A DNA stretch of 64,000 nucleotides. Source: JAIQFF01 sp963795245. Lineage in GTDB: Bacteria; Acidobacteriota; Terriglobia; Terriglobales; Acidobacteriaceae. The stretch covers positions 1,178,001 to 1,242,000 of the forward strand of contig CAWCHA010000005.1 in assembly GCA_963795245.1 (NCBI GenBank). Direction: 5' to 3'. The notes under the pieces are model-generated. The model made no database searches, had not been told where the DNA came from, and saw only the letters and a program-made list of their open reading frames with translations. The position numbers and the translations under genes were made by a program. This document shows positions 32,600-41,353 of the stretch, one piece after another. Each line of letters starts with the position of its first letter. The stretch's first letter is position 1.

Positions 32600-33790
32600 A
32601 TGAATCCAACCCCACAGCATGAACTACGACTGGCTGAGCGCATGTCGCGGCTCGGCACTGAAACTGCCTTTGAAGTCCTGAACAAGGCACGCGCCCTGGA
32701 ACGTCAGGGCAAAAAAATCATCCATCTGGAAATTGGCGAGCCCGATTTCGATACGCCAGCAAATGTGGTGGAGGCCGGAATCGGCGCGTTGCGCAAGGGC
32801 TGGACGCACTACGGTCCCTCGGCTGGACTGCCCGAATTGCGGCAGGCCATCGCCGACGATGTCAGCCATTCGCGCGGCGTGAAAGTCACCAGCGACGAGG
32901 TGGTGGTTGTTCCCGGCGGCAAGCCGATTATCTTTTTTACCTTGCTGGCGCTGGCTGACGTGGGCGATGAAGTTATCTATCCCAACCCCGGTTTTCCGAT
33001 TTACGAGTCCATGATTCACTATCTCGGGGCGAAGGCCGTGCCCATCCGTCTGCGTGAGGAGAGAGACTTCAGTTTCGACGTCAACGAACTGGCGTCGCTG
33101 ATCACCGATCGCACCCGGTTGATCATCCTGAATTCGCCGCAGAATCCCACCGGAGGCGTGCTGAGCAAGCAGGACATCCATGACATCGCCGAGGCTATTG
33201 GCGATCGCAACATCATGGTGCTGTCGGACGAAATCTATAGCCGCCTGATATTCGACGGCGAGCATCATTCCATCCTGTCGGTGCCAGGTTTTCAGGAACG
33301 TACGATTCTGCTCGACGGATTTTCCAAAACCTATGCCATGACAGGATGGCGTCTGGGCTACGGAGTGATGCGTCCCGACCTGGCGAGTCACATTTCGAGG
33401 CTGATGACGAATTCCAATTCCTGTACCGCCAGCTTCACCCAGATCGCCGGGGTCGAGGCCATCGCTGGCGACCAGACTTCGGTCGATCATATGCGGTCAG
33501 AGTTTCAGCGGCGGCGCGACACGTTTGTGTCGGGGTTGAACCGTATCAAAGGCTTCTCCTGCAGGATGCCCAAGGGCGCGTTCTACGCCTTTCCTAATAT
33601 CAAAAAGACGGGGTGGCACTCGAAAGAGCTGGCGGAAACTTTGCTCGAACAGGCTGGCGTTGCTTGTCTGTCGGGAGCTTCCTTTGGAGATTTCGGCGAA
33701 GGATACCTGCGCTTCAGCGTAGCCAATTCTCTGGAAAATCTGAATCAGGCGCTGCTACAGATCGCCGAGTGGACCAAGAAGAATCTGTAG
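32600..33790 (+). CDS. Aspartate-type class I aminotransferase, 396 aa
   Basis: A fold-type I PLP enzyme of the aspartate/aromatic (AspC subgroup I-gamma) kind. Landmarks are LEIGEPDFDTPANV, WTHYGPSAGLPELRQAIA, VVVPGGKPIIFFTLLAL, ILNSPQNPTGGVLS with the Asn, VLSDEIYSRLIFDG with the Asp, and LDGFSKTYAMTGWRLGYG with the catalytic Lys. The C-terminal LRFSVANSLENLNQALLQI holds the substrate-carboxylate Arg. These enzymes make aspartate, or glutamate-linked alanine or aromatic amino acids. Complete and of normal length. The stop TAG is immediately followed by a family-D repeat. Confidence 0.92.
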   Translation: MNPTPQHELRLAERMSRLGTETAFEVLNKARALERQGKKIIHLEIGEPDFDTPANVVEAGIGALRKGWTHYGPSAGLPELRQAIADDVSHSRGVKVTSDEVVVVPGGKPIIFFTLLALADVGDEVIYPNPGFPIYESMIHYLGAKAVPIRLREERDFSFDVNELASLITDRTRLIILNSPQNPTGGVLSKQDIHDIAEAIGDRNIMVLSDEIYSRLIFDGEHHSILSVPGFQERTILLDGFSKTYAMTGWRLGYGVMRPDLASHISRLMTNSNSCTASFTQIAGVEAIAGDQTSVDHMRSEFQRRRDTFVSGLNRIKGFSCRMPKGAFYAFPNIKKTGWHSKELAETLLEQAGVACLSGASFGDFGEGYLRFSVANSLENLNQALLQIAEWTKKNL

Positions 33791-33853
33791 CTAGACCTTA
33801 AAGCTCCTGGCTCCTGGCCAAGGACAAAAGCTAGCAGCCAGCAGCTAGAAGCA
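33789..33853. repeat. Iterated-word palindrome (family D, word AGCTCCTGGC)
   Basis: AGCTCCTGGCTCCTGGCCAA and, inverted, AGCTAGCAGCCAGCAGCTAG. It begins at the stop codon of the aminotransferase and ends just before the stop of the convergent zinc-ribbon gene. Confidence 0.65.
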
Positions 33854-33859
33854 GGTTCT

Positions 33860-34285
33860 TCACTTCTTGAACAAATCCTCGAAGGCCTGACGGGCGTCCT
33901 TGGGACGTTGTGCCGCGGGAGTGGAAGTTTCCTTCTCGATCATCACCTTCATGAAATAAAACGTACAGTCGTTGCGCTGGTCTTTTCGCGGAATTCGTTC
34001 CGGGATGGGCTGAGTACACTCAAAGCGGCTTGACGGATCGAAGTATGTACACTGCTTGCAGGAGTGCAGTTCAAAGCCGCATTTCGGGCACTGCCCAATT
34101 GGATCGCTGACGGACTGGAGAACCGATCCACATTGCGAGCAGCGCGACACACTGCGGGTCCCAGGCATCTGGATCGGACGCGGACCGAAGGTCTCTTTCT
34201 TGACCGGCCTCTCACTTGAGTCTCGAGGCTCCCGCTTCTTACTTTCATCACCGCGATCCTGGTAGCCGTGTTGCCGGTATTTCAA
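33860..34285 (-). CDS. Zinc-ribbon protein of unknown function, 141 aa
   Basis: A small hydrophilic protein with a basic, probably disordered N-terminus (residues 1-45). It then has a zinc ribbon (CSQCGSVLQSVSDPIGQCPKC, two CxxC pairs about 17 residues apart) and a third cysteine group (CKQCTYFDPSSRFECTQP and a later Cys in RNDCTFYF) that could form a second metal site. The C-terminal tail is RPKDARQAFEDLFKK. Such proteins are common in acidobacterial genomes and are annotated as hypothetical. DNA, RNA or protein binding is possible, but the sequence does not decide. Confidence 0.75.
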   Translation of the reverse strand: MKYRQHGYQDRGDESKKREPRDSSERPVKKETFGPRPIQMPGTRSVSRCSQCGSVLQSVSDPIGQCPKCGFELHSCKQCTYFDPSSRFECTQPIPERIPRKDQRNDCTFYFMKVMIEKETSTPAAQRPKDARQAFEDLFKK

Positions 34286-34416
34286 TGCGCGTCCTCCTCG
34301 ACTGCGCCAACATTGTCTCGCTTCAGCCTGACGCCGACAAGTGTCCGCCAGAATTGTATTTCCACAGAACGGGTGCTACGATCAGATTTATAACGAGTTG
34401 CATGGAGGTTGAGTGT

Positions 34417-34725
34417 ATGGCAGACGATAACAGCAGCATTCTATGGTTTCTGGCAGGACTCGGCGTAGGCGCAGCGGTCGGAGTGCTGTTTGCCCCAAAG
34501 CCCGGCAGCGAGACCCGTGAAACCCTGCGTTCCAAGGCCGGAGAAGGCCGTGAGTTCGTCAATGATCGCGCCCGCAAGGCCCGCGAGCAGGCGTCCGATC
34601 TGGTCGACCGCGGCAAGGAAGTCGCTAAGCAGCAGAAAGAGCAATTCAAGTCTGCCTACGAAGCCGGACGTCAGGCTTATCATGAGGCCACCGCTGGCGA
34701 AGGCGACGCATCGAAGAATCTGTAA
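34417..34725 (+). CDS. YtxH domain protein, 102 aa
   Basis: A small membrane-anchored protein. The N-terminal transmembrane segment FLAGLGVGAAVGVLFAPKPG is followed by SETRETLRSKAGEG, the YtxH (general-stress) signature in which a Gly-rich helix ends in an APxxG-type turn. A long charged, probably coiled-coil helix follows (about 35-85). The ATG at 34417 has GGAGG eight bases upstream, so the longer open frame from 34216, overlapping the divergent gene, is not used. It forms a likely two-gene unit with the next gene, 54 bases downstream. Both are membrane plus coiled-coil proteins of unknown role in the cell envelope. Confidence 0.82.
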   Translation: MADDNSSILWFLAGLGVGAAVGVLFAPKPGSETRETLRSKAGEGREFVNDRARKAREQASDLVDRGKEVAKQQKEQFKSAYEAGRQAYHEATAGEGDASKNL

Positions 34726-34779
34726 ATTTGCGCCTCTCCGCAGCGCTGGGATGAGCGGCGCGGTAACGCGGAAAAAATT

Positions 34780-35280
34780 ATGGACTATCTACCGATTTTC
34801 GTCGGTGTAACGTCGGCGGCGGTTGTAATTCAGGCATGTATTCTGGTCGCGCTTTATGTGACGGTGCGCAAGACCACTTCCCGCATGGAAACCCTGGCCA
34901 CCGAAGTGACGGCCAAGGTCATGCCCACGGTCGACACGGCGCAATCCATGATGGTGGAATGGCGTCCCAAGATTGACACCATCGCAAGCAATGTCAGCGA
35001 AACCAGCACCGTGGTTCGGGGCCAAGTCGAGCGTCTGGATGCCACTGTCACCGACATCGTCGACCGGACCCGACTTCAGGTGATTCGCGCCGATGAGTTG
35101 TTGAATCGCACCATGGACCGTATCGAAGAAACGTCCGATGTAGTCCACCGCACAGTGATTTCTCCGGTTCGTCAGCTCTCAGGGTTGGTGCAGGGTCTTA
35201 CGGCAGGCCTGGAATTTCTGATAGGCGGCAAGCGACGCCGACACGATGTTTCCGTTCCTCAAGACGAAATGTTCATCTAA
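34780..35280 (+). CDS. Membrane-anchored coiled-coil protein (DUF948-like), 166 aa
   Basis: One N-terminal transmembrane helix (VGVTSAAVVIQACILVALYV, about residues 8-28) is followed by a long helical region with heptad-like hydrophobic spacing (about 30-140). Examples are TLATEVTAKVMPTVDTAQSM and RLDATVTDIVDRTRLQV. The C-terminal EFLIGGKRRRHDV is basic. The pattern TAxxxxxxxxPxxDxIxxNVSE resembles DUF948 proteins found next to YtxH genes, a pair well known in Firmicutes and present here as neighbours. The function is unknown. Envelope stress or organisation is the usual guess. Confidence 0.75.
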   Translation: MDYLPIFVGVTSAAVVIQACILVALYVTVRKTTSRMETLATEVTAKVMPTVDTAQSMMVEWRPKIDTIASNVSETSTVVRGQVERLDATVTDIVDRTRLQVIRADELLNRTMDRIEETSDVVHRTVISPVRQLSGLVQGLTAGLEFLIGGKRRRHDVSVPQDEMFI

Positions 35281-35355
35281 CTGAGAACTGGGAACCGAGA
35301 CCTAAAAACTGGTTTGTAAAGGCCCTTTGCCGGTGCAATCCCCGGAATCCGTTCA

Positions 35356-36468
35356 CTAAGCGATCCAGCCCCCACCCACAACAACATCCTCGACGTAGAA
35401 AACTGCGGCCTGTCCAGGCGTAACCGCCCGCTGGGGTTGGTCAAACGTCACCGAAATCTCGTCGTTTCCAGACTTTTCAATCAAGGCCGAAGCACCCTCA
35501 TGGCGATGGCGGATTTTCACCATAACTCGCATCGGCTCCGGCAAATCTTCCACTGAAATGAGATTGGTTCGGTGTACGCGCAGCGTCCGGATATACAGTT
35601 CTTCTTGACTGCCCACTACAACCTGGCGCGCATCCCCCTTGATCTGGATCACGTACAGCGGCGAACCCGTCGCTACGCCTAAGCCCTTGCGCTGGCCTAC
35701 GGTGAAGTTGTGAATGCCGCTGTGCTCGCCTACGACTTCGCCGTCGGTCGTAACCAGTTCGCCCGCTGTGTCAGGCAGGGACTCTCCCTGTTCCGCCAGA
35801 TAGGCGTCGAGAAACTTCTTGTAATCGCCACCCGGCACAAAGCAGATTTCCTGCGAATCGGGCTTCTGGGCAAGAGCCAGTCCATGCTGCTGCGCGAGGG
35901 TACGGACCTCGGGTTTCATCATGCCACCCAGGGGAAACAGGGTGCGGCTTAGTTGGGCCTGAGTCAATCCGAAAAGGAAGTAGGTTTGGTCCTTGGAGCG
36001 GTCGGTGGGACGCTTAAGCAGCCAGCGGCCGATGGATTCATTAAACTCCACCCGGGCGTAGTGGCCGGTGGCGAGAGCGTCGGCTCCAATCTGTTGGGCC
36101 ACAATTAGTAACTGATCAAACTTCAAGTGATTGTTGCACAAGCTGCAAGGGATGGGCGTGCGTCCCGAAAGGTACTGCTCGACGAAGGGCCGCACCACGT
36201 CGCGCTCGAAGCGCTCCTCATGATTGACCACGTAGTACGGGATGCCGATGGTCTCGGCAACGCGGCGGGCGTCATAAACGTCGTCCAGGGAGCAGCAACG
36301 TCCCTGCACCGCTTCGGGCATGCCGTCATGCCCGGACAGGCGACGCTGGTTCCATAGCTGCATGGTCAGACCGACGACATTGTGCCCTTCGGCCCGCAGC
36401 ATGGCAGCAACGGTCGAGGAATCAACTCCTCCCGACATGGCGACGGCGATGGTTCTGGTCTGTGACAT
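35356..36468 (-). CDS. mnmA: tRNA-specific 2-thiouridylase, 370 aa
   Basis: Installs the 2-thio group on U34 of tRNA-Lys, Glu and Gln using sulfur relayed from a cysteine desulfurase. The PP-loop ATP pyrophosphatase motif is AMSGGVDSSTVAAML at the N-terminus. The two catalytic cysteines are in TPIPCSLCNNHLKF and SQEICFVPGGDYKKF. FNVNDP-like substrate elements appear as KRPTDRSKDQTYFLF. The C-terminal beta-barrel domain (about 290-370) ends VVGGGWIA. It directly follows the desulfurase gene on the same strand (38-bp gap), its expected sulfur donor. Confidence 0.95.
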   Translation of the reverse strand: MSQTRTIAVAMSGGVDSSTVAAMLRAEGHNVVGLTMQLWNQRRLSGHDGMPEAVQGRCCSLDDVYDARRVAETIGIPYYVVNHEERFERDVVRPFVEQYLSGRTPIPCSLCNNHLKFDQLLIVAQQIGADALATGHYARVEFNESIGRWLLKRPTDRSKDQTYFLFGLTQAQLSRTLFPLGGMMKPEVRTLAQQHGLALAQKPDSQEICFVPGGDYKKFLDAYLAEQGESLPDTAGELVTTDGEVVGEHSGIHNFTVGQRKGLGVATGSPLYVIQIKGDARQVVVGSQEELYIRTLRVHRTNLISVEDLPEPMRVMVKIRHRHEGASALIEKSGNDEISVTFDQPQRAVTPGQAAVFYVEDVVVGGGWIA

Positions 36469-36472
36469 TGGA

Positions 36473-36530
36473 AATTAGCTTTTAGCCCTTGGCTGTTAGC
36501 TCTTAGCTAAGAGCTAACAGCTTGTTTCTT
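36473..36530. repeat. Iterated-word element with a perfect 30-bp palindrome (family D)
   Basis: TTAGCTTTTAGCCC is followed by a 30-bp palindrome without loop (36492-36521), made of the arm GCTGTTAGCTCTTAG and its exact complement. It lies between the desulfurase and mnmA genes. One arm encodes the last residues and the TAG stop of the desulfurase. Confidence 0.8.
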
Positions 36531-37676
36531 ATTGTAAACCGGCGAGAGCTCTCGCAGTCGGGCCACCGTTTGAGAAATCAGGCTAAGTGCAAACTGGATG
36601 TCTGCGGTGGTGTTTTGCTTGCCCAGGCTAAAACGGAGACTGCCCCGGGCCCGCTCTGCCGGCATCCCCATTGCAGTCAGGACATGCGATGGCTCAATTG
36701 CTCCCGAAGAGCATGCAGCGCCCGTCGAAACGGCCAGTCCCTTCAGGTCGAGTGCGATCACCAGGGCTTCTCCGTCGGCGCCATCGAAGTAAATGCTGCT
36801 GGTGTTCGGAACCCGTTTCGCGCTCCGGCCGTTCACACCGCAAGCCTCGACTTCATTCAGAATGCTTTGCTCCAGATGGTCGCGCAGCTGGGACATTTGT
36901 TCAAGATCGCCCCGCGTGAGCGCCTCGCGCGCCAGTTCCGCCGCTTTGCCGAGAGCAACGATGCCGGGGACATTCTCTGTGCCAGCCCGTCGTGAACGCT
37001 CGTGGCTTCCCCCATGCAGCATCGGACGCAGACTAGTTCCCTTTCGGACGTAAAGCGCTCCCACACCTTGCGGGGCGTTCATCTTATGTCCGGAGATGGA
37101 CAGCAGATCACATCCGATACGCTGTACGTCGATCTCAATCTTGGCAGCGGCCTGCACCGCGTCGGTGTGGAAGTAAACATCGGCCTCGGCAGCAACTTTG
37201 CCGATCTCTTCGACCGGCTGCACCACACCGGTTTCGTTGTTTGCCATCATGATGGTAATCAACCGGGTATTCGCCCGCAGGGCTCGGCGGACGGCCTCTG
37301 GATCAACCAGGCCCCGGCCATCCACGGGAACGTACGTGACTTCGCAAGCTGAGGCTTCCAGATGCTTGCATGAATTCACCACCGCATGATGTTCAATGGT
37401 CGAACTGATGACATGCTGCCCGGGCTCGGCGAGGCCAAAAATGGCCAGGTTGTCGGCTTCGGTACCGCCGCTGGTGAATACGATCTCCGACGCCCGGCAA
37501 CCGAGCAGCGCGGCCACCGATTCGCGCGCGCGTTCCACGGCAGCCCGCGTCTCCTGTCCATGATGATGGATGGACGACGCGTTCCCGAAGTGCTCCCCGA
37601 AGTAGGACTGCATGGCCTCCAAAACAGCGGGCAGCACAGGGGTGGTGGCGTTATTGTCGAGATAGACGCGGCGCAT
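36507..37676 (-). CDS. Cysteine desulfurase (IscS/NifS family), 389 aa
   Basis: A PLP enzyme that removes sulfur from cysteine as a persulfide for Fe-S clusters and tRNA thiolation. The N-terminal YLDNNATTPV is diagnostic. The PLP Lys is in ISGHKMNAPQGVG. The mobile catalytic-loop Cys is in STGAACSSGAIEPSHVL, the class I (IscS/NifS) form. HTDAVQAAAKIEID holds the PLP-contacting Asp/His region. Its partner mnmA is the next gene in the operon. No isc regulator or scaffold is adjacent; a NifU-like gene is at 55.8 kb. The C-terminus (NKKQAVSS) is encoded by a repeat palindrome. Confidence 0.95.
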   Translation of the reverse strand: MRRVYLDNNATTPVLPAVLEAMQSYFGEHFGNASSIHHHGQETRAAVERARESVAALLGCRASEIVFTSGGTEADNLAIFGLAEPGQHVISSTIEHHAVVNSCKHLEASACEVTYVPVDGRGLVDPEAVRRALRANTRLITIMMANNETGVVQPVEEIGKVAAEADVYFHTDAVQAAAKIEIDVQRIGCDLLSISGHKMNAPQGVGALYVRKGTSLRPMLHGGSHERSRRAGTENVPGIVALGKAAELAREALTRGDLEQMSQLRDHLEQSILNEVEACGVNGRSAKRVPNTSSIYFDGADGEALVIALDLKGLAVSTGAACSSGAIEPSHVLTAMGMPAERARGSLRFSLGKQNTTADIQFALSLISQTVARLRELSPVYNKKQAVSS

Positions 37677-37737
37677 GGCTAATCATGTATCTTACGCCGT
37701 ATGGGGGACCTGGCGCAGGACTGACCTTGTACCCCAA

Positions 37738-37912
37738 TGACATCCTGAGGGACTTCAGTCCCGAAGGATCTTGCGCGCAGCTGATCAATCGTCGGCCAGC
37801 AACGTATTCGCTTCACGCCAGATGCTTCGCAAGCTCAGCATGACGCCACAGAGGAGGGCTTGCCGCTTATCGTTTATCGCTTATCGTTTATCGTTTATCG
37901 TTTGTCAATTGA
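37738..37912. repeat. TCATCCTGAG-type element (family A) followed by TTATCG tandem (family D)
   Basis: TGACATCCTGAGGGACTTCA (37738) and GCTCAGCATGACG (37833-37845) are the inverted ends of a family-A unit. Then CTTATCGTTTATCG and copies repeat the 7-base word TTTATCG about seven times (37866-37908), running into the stop codon of the citrate synthase gene. Confidence 0.7.
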
Positions 37913-39037
37913 TACGTATTTCTGCGGATACGCCGGTCCGATGTAATCCGCACGGGGCCTGATCAGCCGGTTGTCATCGAGTTGCTCGATCACGTGCGCT
38001 GCCCAACCACTGATGCGGGACACGGCAAATATCGGGGTGAACAAGTCTTCGTCGATGCCCAGGGTGTGGTATGTCGAGGCGGAGTAAAAGTCCACGTTGG
38101 CGTTGAGCTTTTTTTCAGCCTTCACAAATTCTTCGATCTTGCGGGACATCTCAAACCACTTGCTCTGTCCGCTGCTCTTGCCCAGATCGCTCGACATCTT
38201 GCGCAGGTGCGTGGCCCGCGGATCCTCTGTGTGATACACGCGATGGCCGAAGCCCGGAACTTTCTTTTTCTGCGCCAGCATGACTTTGACGTGCTCCACC
38301 GGATCGGCGCCGGCCTTGTCGATGCCTTCCAGAATGCGAAAGACCGCCTCGTTGGCGCCGCCGTGCAAAGGTCCCTTGAGCGCGCCGATGGCCGCGGTTA
38401 CGGACGAGTACATATCCGAAAGCGTGGCGGCAACAACCCTGGCTGCGAATGTAGAAGCGTTGAGTTCGTGATCGGCGTGCAGGATGAGGGCGATATCGAG
38501 GGCGCGTTCGGCGGTTTCGGAAGGCTTTGTGCCATTCAACAACAGCAGGAAATTTGCCGAGTGCGAAAGCGAAGGATCTGGATCGACCAGCTTCTTCCCT
38601 TTTCGCAGGCGGTCGTAAGCGGCGACGATCATGGCAATCTGCGACGTCAGGCGAAAGGCCTTGTGCAGGTTGGCATCGTGATCGTTCTTGTTGTACTCGG
38701 GATCGTAAAACGCCAGAGCCGAAACGGCGGTGCGCAATACGTCCATGGGCGAAGCTTGCCGGGGAGCGGTGCGGACCAGGTCGATGATGGCGGGGTCCAG
38801 CTTGCGTTCCGCCGCCAGTTGCCGGCGGAATTCCTTCAGTTCGGTCTCGGTGGGCAGCTTGCCATACCACAACAGGTAGCAGGTTTCTTCGAAGTTCGAG
38901 CGGTCGGCAAGTTCGTGAATGTCGATGCCGCGGTAGGCGAGGACGCCCTGATCTCCGTCGATGTAGCAAATACTGGAATTTGTGGCGACTATTCCTTCCA
39001 GGCCCTTGGGGGCATTGGTGGCGGTCAGGCTGGGCAT
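37895..39037 (-). CDS. gltA: Citrate synthase, 380 aa
   Basis: Condenses acetyl-CoA with oxaloacetate at the entry of the TCA cycle. It belongs to the short (about 380 residue) dimeric type, close to the citrate/2-methylcitrate synthases. Landmarks are SSICYIDGDQGVLAYRGIDI near the N-terminus, the first catalytic His in LHADHELNAST, GPLHGGANEAVF, the second catalytic His in GFGHRVYHTEDPR, and the catalytic Asp in NVDFYSASTYH. The C-terminal Arg is in ISGWAAHVIEQLDDNRLIRP. All catalytic residues are intact. It is monocistronic as far as can be seen. A 2-methylcitrate role cannot be excluded, but no prp genes are nearby. Confidence 0.93.
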   Translation of the reverse strand: MPSLTATNAPKGLEGIVATNSSICYIDGDQGVLAYRGIDIHELADRSNFEETCYLLWYGKLPTETELKEFRRQLAAERKLDPAIIDLVRTAPRQASPMDVLRTAVSALAFYDPEYNKNDHDANLHKAFRLTSQIAMIVAAYDRLRKGKKLVDPDPSLSHSANFLLLLNGTKPSETAERALDIALILHADHELNASTFAARVVAATLSDMYSSVTAAIGALKGPLHGGANEAVFRILEGIDKAGADPVEHVKVMLAQKKKVPGFGHRVYHTEDPRATHLRKMSSDLGKSSGQSKWFEMSRKIEEFVKAEKKLNANVDFYSASTYHTLGIDEDLFTPIFAVSRISGWAAHVIEQLDDNRLIRPRADYIGPAYPQKYVSIDKR

Positions 39038-39508
39038 GTTCCCTCGCTCGAAAATTTGAAACGCCGTTGAGGCGGCACGGGGAGGAAAAATGGGGCGTGC
39101 GGTCGCAACTAACTTTTATACGCCAAAAGAGTTAGTTTTCCAAGGCGGGCGGGGGCTTTAGTAGTCGGCTCAGTTCCAATTTATAGTTCAATTTAAAGGG
39201 GTCATCCTGAGCTTGCGAAGGATCTGGCGCGGAGCGGATATGAATTATGGCACGCAGATGGTGCTCGACACGCCGGATCCTTCACGACTTTAGAGTCGGT
39301 CAAAATCGCGAAGTAATTGTTTTCGAACAGGCGTGCCGCTGCCGTAAAGAGGTAAGGTTATTGCCGGCTTTCGCACGAGCGGGAGGCTCGCGCCCACATT
39401 TCTTACATTCATCCCAAAGCGAATACACGAAGGTACACTGTCCTTTGTAAAACTCTCGGGATGGTTCGGATTCCCAGTTACAATTTGCCAATGCGTCGTG
39501 GAAAGTTG
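39038..39508. repeat. Long gap holding a family-A element and half of a family-F element
   Basis: GGGGTCATCCTGAGCTTGCG and AAGGATCTGG (39198-39227) face CCGGATCCTTCACGAC (39273-39288), a family-A unit. TTTCGCACGAGCGGGAGGC and TCGCGCCCACATT at 39370-39400 match the right arm of the 44206-44358 element. The first 160 bases hold nothing recognisable. The promoter of the secretin gene is presumably in the last 100 bases. Confidence 0.6.
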
Positions 39509-41347
39509 ATGAAGCTGGGTTTAGTCCTGCTGACTATGGGGCTGACCATCTTCGCATCCGCCGCCGACCAGCCAACCGCTGCGCCACTTGTGGCTTGTCC
39601 TGAAGGTTCACCCGGCACGGTTTCCTGCAATCCATCTAAAAGAAATTTGAAAGATGCTAGTCAGGCCTTTGCCAAGGGGCAAAAGCTGCAACGCGAACAG
39701 CGGCAGGACCAGGCTTTCGATCAATTTGAAACCGCCGCGCGACTGGCTCCCAAGGACGTGGAGTATGTGACGGCGCGCGAGTTGACGCGGCAGCAGCTTG
39801 TGTTCGATCACGTGGAGCGCGGCAATGCGGAGATGGGCAAAGGCCGTCAGATTGAGGCGCTGGCCGAGTTTCGAAGCGCGCTGAACCTGGATCCTCAGAA
39901 TGAATTTGCCCGGCAGCGTCTGAATGATGCAATGGGAGAGTGGGCCCCGAAAACGGCGGCCGCTCCGCAGGTCGTCGCCGATGTACCCGAGATTCGGGTG
40001 TCGCCGAGTGCTGCCGTGGCCAGTTTTCACTACCGGGGCGACGGCCGTGGATTGCTTACCCAGGTGGCGTCGGCATTCGGCGTGACTGCGACCTTCGACG
40101 AGTCGGTAGTCTCGCGCCAGCTCCGCTTCGATCTGGGCAGCACGGATTTCTACACCGCCATGGCCGCAGCCTGCCAGATGACTCGCACCTTCTGGACTCC
40201 GCTGGACGACAAACAAATTCTGCTGGCAGCGGAAACGGCACAGAACCACCGCCAGTTTGATCGCATGGCGTTACGCACTTTTTCCCTGCCGGGATCAACC
40301 TCTCCGCAAGAGATCAACGACATCGTCAACCTGCTGCGCAATCTTTTCGAGATCCGGCTGGTGACTCCGCAACCTTCGTCCAGCACCCTCGTGGTCCGCG
40401 CCCCGCACAATGTTCTCGACGCCGCCACCCGCATCATCGAAGGCTTGGGGGATTCGCGTCCGCAGGTCATGCTCGATGTGCATGTCTACGAAATCACGAA
40501 CACCCTGACCCGCGACATGGGAGTGCATATTCCCAGCAATTTCCAGTTGTTCAACATCCCGGCTGGGGCCCTGGCAGCCCTGGCCGGTCAAAATATACAG
40601 GACCTGATCAATCAGCTCATCTCCAGCGGCGGCATCAATCAGTCCAGCTCGCAGGCTCTTTCGGGGCTTCTGGCGCAACTCTCGGGACAGCAGAGTTCAG
40701 TTTTCAGCCAGCCTCTGGCTACATTTGGCGGCGGCCTGACCCTGACTGGACTCAGCCTGGGCACGGCCAGCGCGCAATTGTCCCTGAACGAGAGCAACGT
40801 CAAGACGCTGGAGCATGCAACTTTACGCGTCGCCCAGGGCAACAGTGGGACGTTTACGGTGGGCACCAAATTTCCGATCATCAACGCCAGCTTCGCGCCC
40901 GTCTTCAACACTCCGGCGATTGCTTCCGTCATTCAGAACAATTCGTTTCAAACTCCCTTCCCGTCTTTTACCTACGAGGACATCGGCTTGACCATCAAGG
41001 CAAAGCCGCTGGTAAACGGAAACTCTGATGTCAGTCTCGATCTGGAATTTCAGTTTCGTTCTTTGCAGGGCACGTCGCTAAACGGCGTACCGGTAATTTC
41101 AAACCGGGAGTACAAAGGAAGCATCGTTCTCATGGACGGAGAACCCGCGGTGGTGGCCGGCGCAGTTACGCACGCCGAACAGCGCAGCCTGAGCGGTATT
41201 CCCGGGCTGGGATCAGTGCCGGGCTTAAACCAGGTGATGACCACCAACAGTAAGGAAAATGACGAAGACGAACTGCTGATCGTGATCACGCCCAGGGTGA
41301 TCAGTCATGCGCCGACGGAGAACGCTGAAGTCTGGATGCGGAAGTAA
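39509..41347 (+). CDS. TPR-containing secretin (GspD/PilQ-like), 612 aa
   Basis: An outer-membrane secretin-family channel protein of type II secretion/type IV pili, or a stand-alone relative. The signal peptide is about residues 1-20. A TPR-like helical region (about 40-145) precedes an STN/N0-like domain (FHYRGDGRGLLTQVASAFGV). An N1/secretin_N repeat (EINDIVNLLRNLF..LVVRAPHNVLDAATRIIEGL) and the secretin beta-barrel domain (VMLDVHVYEI, GSIVLMDGEPAVVAGAVT, DEDELLIVITPRVIS) follow. Start choice: the ATG at 39509 has GGAAA upstream at good spacing; in-frame starts at 39491 and 39461 do not. No other secretion or pilus genes are adjacent. Confidence 0.88.
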   Translation: MKLGLVLLTMGLTIFASAADQPTAAPLVACPEGSPGTVSCNPSKRNLKDASQAFAKGQKLQREQRQDQAFDQFETAARLAPKDVEYVTARELTRQQLVFDHVERGNAEMGKGRQIEALAEFRSALNLDPQNEFARQRLNDAMGEWAPKTAAAPQVVADVPEIRVSPSAAVASFHYRGDGRGLLTQVASAFGVTATFDESVVSRQLRFDLGSTDFYTAMAAACQMTRTFWTPLDDKQILLAAETAQNHRQFDRMALRTFSLPGSTSPQEINDIVNLLRNLFEIRLVTPQPSSSTLVVRAPHNVLDAATRIIEGLGDSRPQVMLDVHVYEITNTLTRDMGVHIPSNFQLFNIPAGALAALAGQNIQDLINQLISSGGINQSSSQALSGLLAQLSGQQSSVFSQPLATFGGGLTLTGLSLGTASAQLSLNESNVKTLEHATLRVAQGNSGTFTVGTKFPIINASFAPVFNTPAIASVIQNNSFQTPFPSFTYEDIGLTIKAKPLVNGNSDVSLDLEFQFRSLQGTSLNGVPVISNREYKGSIVLMDGEPAVVAGAVTHAEQRSLSGIPGLGSVPGLNQVMTTNSKENDEDELLIVITPRVISHAPTENAEVWMRK

Positions 41348-41353
41348 TGTCAA

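Noticed and set aside
37866..37908. Tandem TTTATCG words as a CRISPR-like array
   Set aside because: Repeats are seven bases with no spacers and no cas genes; it is a short tandem repeat.
37982..39070. 362-codon open frame on the plus strand opposite citrate synthase
   Set aside because: It is a shadow of a well-supported gene; no motif and no start signal.
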